Origin: Desulfatitalea sp.
GTDB lineage: Bacteria > Desulfobacterota > Desulfobacteria > Desulfobacterales > Desulfosarcinaceae
Direction of reading: 5' to 3'
NCBI GenBank assembly: GCA_018224505.1
Contig: JAGTVD010000414.1
Location: forward strand, 1-10,919
DNA length: 10,919 nt
Position numbers and translations under genes: made by a program. Positions within the stretch are counted from its first letter, which is position 1, and every line of letters starts with the position of its first letter. Under the pieces are notes generated by a model. That model did no database searches. It had not been told where the DNA came from and saw nothing but the letters and a program-made list of their open reading frames with translations. Below are positions 6,770 through 10,919 of the stretch, piece by piece.

Positions 6770-6794
6770 CATTACCCCTTGATAGCTGCTGATG

Positions 6795-8441
6795 TTATCT
6801 TTTGAAAACGATATCGGCAATGCGGTCCATATCCGCCATCCAACCCGAGCGGGCGGCCAGCATCTCTTGATGACCGATGGCGGCCAGATGCTGGTTGGCG
6901 GCCTGGGCGTCCAACTCACCGCACATGGCGACCCGCAGCGCATTCTCGCCCACCAGGTGCGCCACATCGCCGGCAAACACCCGCGCCATGGCCTTGAACT
7001 TCTCCGCGTCGCTCGCCTTTTCCCGTTCAAGGCGTACGGCTTTGCGGGCCAGGGCCACCCCCACTTCGACGTACGTCATCATGTCCGCCAGATCGAACAT
7101 AATCGCCTGCTGGCGGGTCAAGCGGTTGTTGTGGGCCAGGTCGATGGTCTGGTTCAGGGCGCGGGCGGCCAGCGCGTAAAACCGGCATCCGGCATCGGGC
7201 ACATCGGCCGCCAGGGCGTCCATCTCGTCGGCCATCGCACCATAGAATTGTCCCTTGCTCTTGCGACTGGCCTTCCAGCGGAAGGTGCTGATGATGTTTT
7301 GCTGGATTTCGCTGGTGCCTTCGTAGATGCAGGTGATCTTCACATCGCGTTTGATCTTCTCCACCTCGAAATCCCGAATGTAGCCGTATCCACCCAGGGC
7401 CTGCATGCAGTCGTTGGCCGTGCGGTCGGCCGATTCGGTGGTGAAGTACTTACCGATGGAACCTTCCACCTGCAAATCCTCTTCGCTGCTGTCCAGCATG
7501 TGGGCCACCTGGTCGATATAAGCATCGGCGGCGGCCAGTCGTACCACATTGGGTACGATCAGTTTGTGGGTGTAACCCTGTTTTTTGGACAGGGGCGAAC
7601 CGAATTGGATCCGTTGTCTGGCATAGGGCACGGCGATTTCCAGGGCTGCCAAACCGGCGCCCAGGGCCATGGAAGCCACCATCAGGCGGGTGTACCCGAA
7701 CACCACATTGGCTTGTTTGAGCCCCTTGCCCGGCACGCCGCCGACCAGGTTCTCGATGGGTACGAACACATCGTCGAAGCTCAGGGGCGAGGTGTTGGAG
7801 GCGCGAATGCCGTGCTTTTCCTCGCCCTTTTGGGGCACAAACCCCTTCATGCCCTTCTCTACCACGAAAAAGGAAGGGCCTTCGGGTGTATGGGCCAGCA
7901 CCGTCACGAGATCGGCATAGCCGCCGGTGGAGATGAATTGTTTGTTGCCGGTGATTTTGTAGCCGGTGAGGGTGCCGTTGGCATCCGTGACCGGTTCGGC
8001 CGTGGTTTTCAACGAGGCCAGGTTGCTGCCCGCCTCCGGTTCGGTCACGGCGTAGGCGACCAGCGTGTCGCCATCGGCAATGCGGGTGAGCCAGCGCTCT
8101 TTCTGTTCCGGGGTAGCGCCTACCAGTATGGGATCGGTGCCCAACTGGACGGCAAAAAAGCCGGTGGCGACGCCCAGGCAGATTTTGGCCATCTCCTCGG
8201 TAACTTTGCAGCAGTCCCGGGCGCCACCGCCGGCGCCGCCATACGCCTCAGGAATGAACACCAGCTGCAAACCAATGCCCGGCCCCAGCATTTGCCGGAT
8301 CGCCGGTTCAGGAAACACCTCATCCTTGTCCCAGGCCAGGATGTTTTCCTTGTTCAACAATTTCTTTCGCAGTTGGCGGACCGTGTCCACCACCATCTGC
8401 CGTGATTTGAGATCCAAACCGCGGTATGCGTCGGCACTCAT
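6795..8441 (-). CDS. Acyl-CoA dehydrogenase family flavoprotein with C-terminal extension
   Basis: The protein has 548 residues. The ATG at 8441 has AAGGAAG seven bases upstream; a TTG one codon earlier is less likely. It carries the usual three domains: an N-terminal helical part, the beta domain with YAVTEPEAGSNLASLKTTA (about 130-148, FAD/substrate contact), and the C-terminal helical domain with QALGGYGYIRDFEVEKIKRD (347-366). Glu374 in CIYEGTSEIQQNI is the expected catalytic base. About 160 residues follow the core (from about 390), longer than the roughly 385-residue short/medium-chain enzymes and reminiscent of the VLCAD/ACAD9-like architecture. The family oxidises acyl-CoA to trans-2-enoyl-CoA, passing electrons to ETF. 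Its place between rpmF and fabG, in a fatty-acid-synthesis operon, suggests a role with acyl-ACP or acyl-CoA in synthesis rather than in degradation; that is inference. Substrate chain length cannot be read from the sequence. Confidence 0.93.
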   Translation of the reverse strand: MSADAYRGLDLKSRQMVVDTVRQLRKKLLNKENILAWDKDEVFPEPAIRQMLGPGIGLQLVFIPEAYGGAGGGARDCCKVTEEMAKICLGVATGFFAVQLGTDPILVGATPEQKERWLTRIADGDTLVAYAVTEPEAGSNLASLKTTAEPVTDANGTLTGYKITGNKQFISTGGYADLVTVLAHTPEGPSFFVVEKGMKGFVPQKGEEKHGIRASNTSPLSFDDVFVPIENLVGGVPGKGLKQANVVFGYTRLMVASMALGAGLAALEIAVPYARQRIQFGSPLSKKQGYTHKLIVPNVVRLAAADAYIDQVAHMLDSSEEDLQVEGSIGKYFTTESADRTANDCMQALGGYGYIRDFEVEKIKRDVKITCIYEGTSEIQQNIISTFRWKASRKSKGQFYGAMADEMDALAADVPDAGCRFYALAARALNQTIDLAHNNRLTRQQAIMFDLADMMTYVEVGVALARKAVRLEREKASDAEKFKAMARVFAGDVAHLVGENALRVAMCGELDAQAANQHLAAIGHQEMLAARSGWMADMDRIADIVFKR

Positions 8442-8487
8442 CAATACGCTTCCTTATGTTTTTATATCATTTTGAAATAACGAACGT

Positions 8488-8664
8488 TTATTCCGTTTCG
8501 GTGACCGTGCGACCTTTGTAAACGCCGCACTTGGGGCAGGCGTGATGGGGCATCGTCGCTTCGCCGCATTCCGGGCAGGTGGACGGTGCGGGTACGTCGA
8601 CTTTCTGGTGGGTGCGCCTCTTGTCCCGTCTTGACTTCGATATCTTGTGTTTTGGCAATGCCAT
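8488..8664 (-). CDS. rpmF: 50S ribosomal protein L32
   Basis: This short gene encodes 58 residues, MALPKHKISKSRRDKRR..., with the L32 pattern: a basic N-terminal stretch ending near THQK, then a zinc ribbon formed by Cys30, Cys33 (CPEC), Cys43 and Cys46 (CPKCGVYKGR). It is therefore the zinc-binding form of L32. GGGAG lies seven bases before the ATG at 8664. It heads the fatty-acid cluster, 46 bases before the acyl-CoA dehydrogenase gene; linkage of rpmF to fatty acid and phospholipid genes is widespread in bacteria and ties ribosome and membrane output together. The DUF177 (YceD-type) gene often found before rpmF is absent; the upstream region instead faces gltX. Confidence 0.96.
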   Translation of the reverse strand: MALPKHKISKSRRDKRRTHQKVDVPAPSTCPECGEATMPHHACPKCGVYKGRTVTETE

Positions 8665-8736
8665 GAGTAATCTCCCAACTGTTTGTATTTATTTGTAATA
8701 TTTAGCTAATAACTCCCTTTCGAAAAACTGTGGCCT

Positions 8737-8765
8737 CTAGTAATTAAATTCAACCGGCTTGTCAA
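8737..8765 (-). promoter_or_regulatory. Sigma-70 promoter of the rpmF-fab operon
   Basis: On the minus strand a perfect -35 TTGACA (8765-8760) is followed after 17 bases by TACTAG (8742-8737). The -10 box is weak (three of six), but -35 and spacing are ideal. The predicted start is near 8730, leaving a leader of about 66 nt before rpmF that is AT-rich and contains the GGGAG ribosome site. It is divergent from the gltX promoter, with about 32 bases between the two -35 boxes. Confidence 0.55.
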
Positions 8766-8797
8766 GGCTTTTGTCCGGCCTGCGTCTTTTCCAGCGC

Positions 8798-8826
8798 TTG
8801 TGCCGTCCGGATGGATGTGTTATAAA
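8798..8826 (+). promoter_or_regulatory. Extended -10 sigma-70 promoter for gltX
   Basis: TTGTGC (8798-8803), a 17-base spacer and TATAAA (8821-8826) preceded by TG at 8818-8819 make an extended -10 promoter. The -35 is poor, the -10 is five of six. Transcription would start near 8833, giving a leader of about 245 nt before the gltX ATG. I did not find a better promoter closer to the gene; TTGGCA at 9035 with TTATAT at 9059 would start at the ATG itself and leave no ribosome site in the message. Confidence 0.5.
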
Positions 8827-9041
8827 TACCGGTTTCCGACGGACCCGCTTTATATTTTTTAAGCGGCTGAAAACATTGTGTTTGATATAGGACAGCGGGG
8901 CGGTTGGCGCGACGCTGGCCAGACGTCGGGAAAGTCGCTGTATTGAATCGTCTTGCCCGGTATCGAAACCCGATTGTAATTGACGACGCCTGCCGGCCGT
9001 CGAATTTGCTAGTTGTATTCTACTTATTGTCCGCTTGGCAA

Positions 9042-9068
9042 GTCAAATTTGACAGACCTTATATAAGG
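9042..9068. repeat. Two perfect palindromes before the gltX start
   Basis: GTCAAATTTGAC (9042-9053) and CCTTATATAAGG (9057-9068) are each perfect 12-base palindromes, separated by three bases. The second includes AAGGA, the ribosome site of gltX, in its right arm. They could be operator half-sites for a dimeric regulator or a weak RNA stem (CCTT/AAGG) over the ribosome site. No known operator consensus is matched. Confidence 0.5.
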
Positions 9069-9077
9069 ATGCACATC

Positions 9078-10484
9078 ATGACCACCATCCGCACCCGTTT
9101 CGCACCTAGTCCCACTGGTTACCTGCACGTGGGTGGCGCCCGCACCGCCCTGTTCAACTGGTTGCATGCGCGTCACACAGGCGGCTGTTTTATTCTGCGT
9201 ATCGAGGATACGGACCAGGCCCGTTCCACCGACGCCTCGGTGCAAGCCATATTCGAGGCCCTTGAATGGCTGGGCGTCGATTGGGACGAAGGGCCCTATT
9301 ACCAGAGCCAGCGCCTGGCCCTCTACAACGAACACATCGAACGGCTGGTGGCCGACGGCCACGCCTACTACTGCACCTGTACCCCCGAGGCGATCGAGGC
9401 CATGCGCGAAAAGGCCCGCGCCACCGGTGCCAAGCCACGCTACGACGGCACCTGTCGCGACAGAGGCCTGAAATCGGCGCCCGGCGCCGTGGTGCGCTTC
9501 CGGGCGCCTTATCTGGGGACTACCGTGGTGGCCGATCGGGTCAAGGGGGCTATCGTCTTTGCCAACGAAGAGCTGGATGATTTTGTCCTGCGCCGGGGTG
9601 ACGGCATGCCCACTTACAACTTCGCCGCCGTGGTGGACGACGTGACCATGCGCATCACCACCATTATCCGTGGCGACGACCATGTGATGAACACCCCCAA
9701 ACAGATCCTGCTTTACCAGGCGCTGGGCCACCCCCTGCCCGAATTCGCCCATGTGCCCATGGTGCTGGGCCACGACCGTACCCGCATGTCCAAACGCCAC
9801 GGCGCCACCTCGGTCACCGCCTACCGTGACATGGGGCTGCTGCCCGACGCTTTCATCAATTTTCTGGCCCGCCTGGGGTGGTCCCACGGGGACCAGGAGT
9901 TTTTCACCCGGGCCGATCTGATCGACAAGTTCACCCTGGAGCGGGTGGGCAAATCGGCCGGCGTTTTCGACCCCGTCAAACTGACCGCCCTCAACGCCGA
10001 TCACATCCAGGCCACCCGTCCCGAGTACCTGGCCCCCCATCTGCGGCCCTTTTTGGCGGCCCGGGGCTGGGACGCTGCGGACGACAACTACCTGCACGGG
10101 GTTATCGCCACCCTCCAGCCCCGCAGCAAAACCCTGGACGAGATGGCCCAGCAGGCCCATTTCTATTACACCGAGGCCATCGAACTGGACGAGAAGGCGG
10201 CGGCCAAGTTTCTCAAAGCCGATTCGCTGCCCCCCCTCCAGGCCCTGCGGGACCAGTTGGGCGAATTGGCGAATTTCGACGAAAAGGCACTGGAAGGGGT
10301 GTTCGTGAAGTTGATGGAGCAGTTCGAACTCAAGCTGGGCAAAATCGCTCAACCCGTGCGCGTGGCACTCACCGGCAACACCGTCAGCCCCGGCATTTTC
10401 GAAATCATGACCATTCTGGGTCGGGATCGCGTGGTGAACCGGTTGGGCCGGGCCATAGCCTACATCATGAACAAAACCCCTTGA
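9078..10484 (+). CDS. gltX: Glutamyl-tRNA synthetase
   Basis: The 468-residue class I synthetase attaches glutamate to tRNA-Glu. It starts MTTIRTRFAPSPTGYLHVGG with the HIGH-type motif (PTGYLHVGG, 12-20) and has the KMSKS-type loop as RMSKRHG (236-242). It also shows RIEDTDQARS (41-50), DDFVLRRGDGMPTYNFAAVVDD and RGDDH. A zinc-site pattern is present as Cys99-x-Cys101-x24-Cys126-x-Asp128, with Asp where E. coli has His127. The C-terminal anticodon-binding helices are complete to the usual length. The ATG at 9078 has AAGGA eight bases upstream; an earlier in-frame ATG at 9069 overlaps that site and is less likely. tRNA-Gln follows 40 bases downstream. Many deltaproteobacteria charge tRNA-Gln through a non-discriminating GluRS plus GatCAB; whether this enzyme is of that type cannot be read with certainty. 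Confidence 0.97.
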   Translation: MTTIRTRFAPSPTGYLHVGGARTALFNWLHARHTGGCFILRIEDTDQARSTDASVQAIFEALEWLGVDWDEGPYYQSQRLALYNEHIERLVADGHAYYCTCTPEAIEAMREKARATGAKPRYDGTCRDRGLKSAPGAVVRFRAPYLGTTVVADRVKGAIVFANEELDDFVLRRGDGMPTYNFAAVVDDVTMRITTIIRGDDHVMNTPKQILLYQALGHPLPEFAHVPMVLGHDRTRMSKRHGATSVTAYRDMGLLPDAFINFLARLGWSHGDQEFFTRADLIDKFTLERVGKSAGVFDPVKLTALNADHIQATRPEYLAPHLRPFLAARGWDAADDNYLHGVIATLQPRSKTLDEMAQQAHFYYTEAIELDEKAAAKFLKADSLPPLQALRDQLGELANFDEKALEGVFVKLMEQFELKLGKIAQPVRVALTGNTVSPGIFEIMTILGRDRVVNRLGRAIAYIMNKTP

Positions 10485-10524
10485 CTCCCGCGCCCATCTT
10501 CATTAATAACGGGTACACTTTTGC

Positions 10525-10598
10525 TGGGGGATCGTCTAGCGGTAGGACTACGGACTCTGACTCCGTCAACCCAGGTTCAAATCCTGGTCCCTCAGCCA
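10525..10598 (+). tRNA. tRNA-Gln (anticodon CUG)
   Basis: The cloverleaf is complete. The acceptor stem pairs TGGGGGA (10525-10531) with TCCCTCA (10588-10594), with one G-T pair. The D arm is GTC/GAC with the loop TAGCGGTAG, and the anticodon stem ACGGA/TCCGT encloses the loop CTCTGAC (10555-10561), anticodon CTG at 10557-10559, reading CAG. The T arm is CCAGG-TTCAAAT-CCTGG. Discriminator G at 10595 is followed by an encoded CCA (10596-10598). It lies 40 bases behind gltX and is probably co-transcribed with it. An integrase abuts its 3' end. Confidence 0.96.
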
Positions 10599-10606
10599 CT
10601 TTGAAA

Positions 10607-10919
10607 TCAAGGGGTTGCAGCTTTTGGGCTGTGCCCCTTTTTTTTCGTGTGAGGGTCTGTGTGTGAATCTGTGTGTGAAAAATGCTCGAAACGCTCTTCC
10701 AGCACGGCCATCGCTTGGCGTTCCGATTCCCCAATCGAATGCAAATAGATCTCGGTCGTAGTCCGGTTTTCGTGACCAAGAAGGCGCTGGATCGAGCCGA
10801 TGGGCACATTGGCCTGATCGAGCATCGAGGCCCCGAAGTGCCGAAGCGCATGGAAGCGGAAATATTGCACGCGCACCTTTTTGCATAGCGACTTCATGAT
10901 GCCCGATCGCTCCCTGAAA
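10607..10919 (-). CDS. Tyrosine recombinase (phage/island integrase), C-terminal part
   Basis: Only the last 103 codons lie in the window; the frame is open to the right edge, so the Met at 10897 is internal. The visible part carries the catalytic end of the family: FRFHALRHFGAS with the box II His-x-x-Arg (residues 23-26 from the edge), LLGHENRTTTEIYLHSIGE with His49 and the nucleophile Tyr58. It thus looks like an active integrase C-terminus. The tail after AVLEERFEHF is unusual: the repeat SHTDSHTD, then PHTKKKGHSPKAATP, encoded across the tRNA terminator. The stop is 8 bases from the CCA end of tRNA-Gln and the gene points towards it. Integrases of this family commonly use the 3' half of tRNA genes as target, so tRNA-Gln is the likely attachment site. 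Confidence 0.93.
   Translation of the reverse strand, partial: FRERSGIMKSLCKKVRVQYFRFHALRHFGASMLDQANVPIGSIQRLLGHENRTTTEIYLHSIGESERQAMAVLEERFEHFSHTDSHTDPHTKKKGHSPKAATP
10609..10645 (+). terminator. Intrinsic terminator of gltX-tRNA-Gln
   Basis: AAGGGG (10609-10614) pairs with CCCCTT (10634-10639) and, inside it, GCAGC with GCTGT over a TTTTGG loop. The stem is followed by a run of T up to 10645, eight T in all from 10638. This is a strong Rho-independent terminator on the plus strand, 10 bases after the CCA of tRNA-Gln. On the other strand the same bases encode the last residues of the integrase. Confidence 0.88.
10656..10679. repeat. Perfect tandem 12-base repeat in the integrase 3' end
   Basis: TCTGTGTGTGAA occurs twice in tandem (10656-10667 and 10668-10679). 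On the minus strand it encodes SHTD twice. It lies between the conserved integrase core and the terminator-derived tail, and could be a slippage product or part of the recombinase arm-site region near the tRNA. Confidence 0.75.

Larger units (their letters stand above)
8665..9077. other. 413-base divergent region between rpmF and gltX
   Basis: It carries the two divergent promoters described separately. The gltX leader (about 8833-9077) holds a perfect 6-bp stem CCGCTT (8845-8850)/AAGCGG (8861-8866) over a 10-base AT loop. Nearer to the gene there are two perfect 12-base palindromes. The gltX frame is open back to 8904, but no start there has a ribosome site or GluRS-like sequence, so this part is treated as untranslated. 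No RNA family that I can name is visible. Confidence 0.55.

Noticed and set aside
6792..8405. 537-codon plus-strand open frame opposite the acyl-CoA dehydrogenase gene
   Set aside because: It is the mirror of a clear gene on the other strand; the His/Gly/Gln-rich translation has no family pattern and its length reflects the GC-rich codon use of the real gene.
8905..8919. TGGCGCGACGCTGGC, a sigma-54-like element before gltX
   Set aside because: Spacing fits, but TGGC replaces TTGC at -12 and gltX is not a usual RpoN target; an extended -10 promoter explains the gene better.
9024..10352. 442-codon minus-strand open frame opposite gltX
   Set aside because: Antisense shadow of gltX with a Gly/His/Val-rich composition and no domain or ribosome site.
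10465..10886. Minus-strand frames across tRNA-Gln that end in phrases such as DQDLNLG or EGPGFEPG
   Set aside because: These phrases are the familiar translation of the reverse complement of a tRNA T arm, not protein; the true frame here is the integrase one ending at 10607.

Overview
The window reads as chromosomal DNA of a deltaproteobacterium in the present sense of Desulfobacterota, most likely a Desulfobacteraceae/Desulfosarcina-like sulfate reducer. That is an inference from the protein style of PilY1, FabG, the acyl-CoA dehydrogenase and the integrase, from moderately high GC, and from good AGGAGG-type ribosome binding sites. No marker in the window fixes the genus. Nearly everything here is core genome; I do not see a clear new multi-gene defence, conflict or biosynthetic system.

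Region 1 (1-3415, minus strand) is a type IV pilus minor-pilin operon. In transcription order it is a FimT/FimU (GspH-type) pilin, PilW, PilV, PilX and the 5' part of PilY1, which runs off the left edge. A textbook -24/-12 sigma-54 promoter sits 37 nt upstream of the first start codon's expected leader, as expected for PilR control. These proteins form the priming complex and tip of the pilus. PilW carries four calcium-loop-like DxNxDGxxD motifs and PilY1 carries one. A 615-base gap without a convincing gene (3353-3967) separates this operon from the next.

Region 2 (3968-8765, minus strand) is a ribosomal-protein/fatty-acid-synthesis cluster in the order rpmF, acyl-CoA dehydrogenase, fabG, acpP, fabF, driven by a TTGACA-type promoter upstream of rpmF. 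It resembles the widespread rpmF-plsX-fabH-fabD-fabG-acpP-fabF cluster, but plsX, fabH and fabD are missing and an acyl-CoA dehydrogenase with a C-terminal extension stands in their place. A 380-base spacer with two hairpins lies between acpP and fabF. The fabF start is best read as TTG.

Region 3 (8798-10645, plus strand) is gltX (glutamyl-tRNA synthetase) with its own extended -10 promoter and a 245-nt leader ending in two perfect 12-bp palindromes. It is followed 40 bases later by tRNA-Gln(CUG) and a strong intrinsic terminator.

Region 4 (10607-10919, minus strand) is the catalytic C-terminal part of a tyrosine recombinase pointing at the tRNA, 8 bases from the CCA end. This marks tRNA-Gln as a likely integration site and the right edge of the window as the start of a mobile island. 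The integrase 3' end is read through the tRNA's terminator on the opposite strand.
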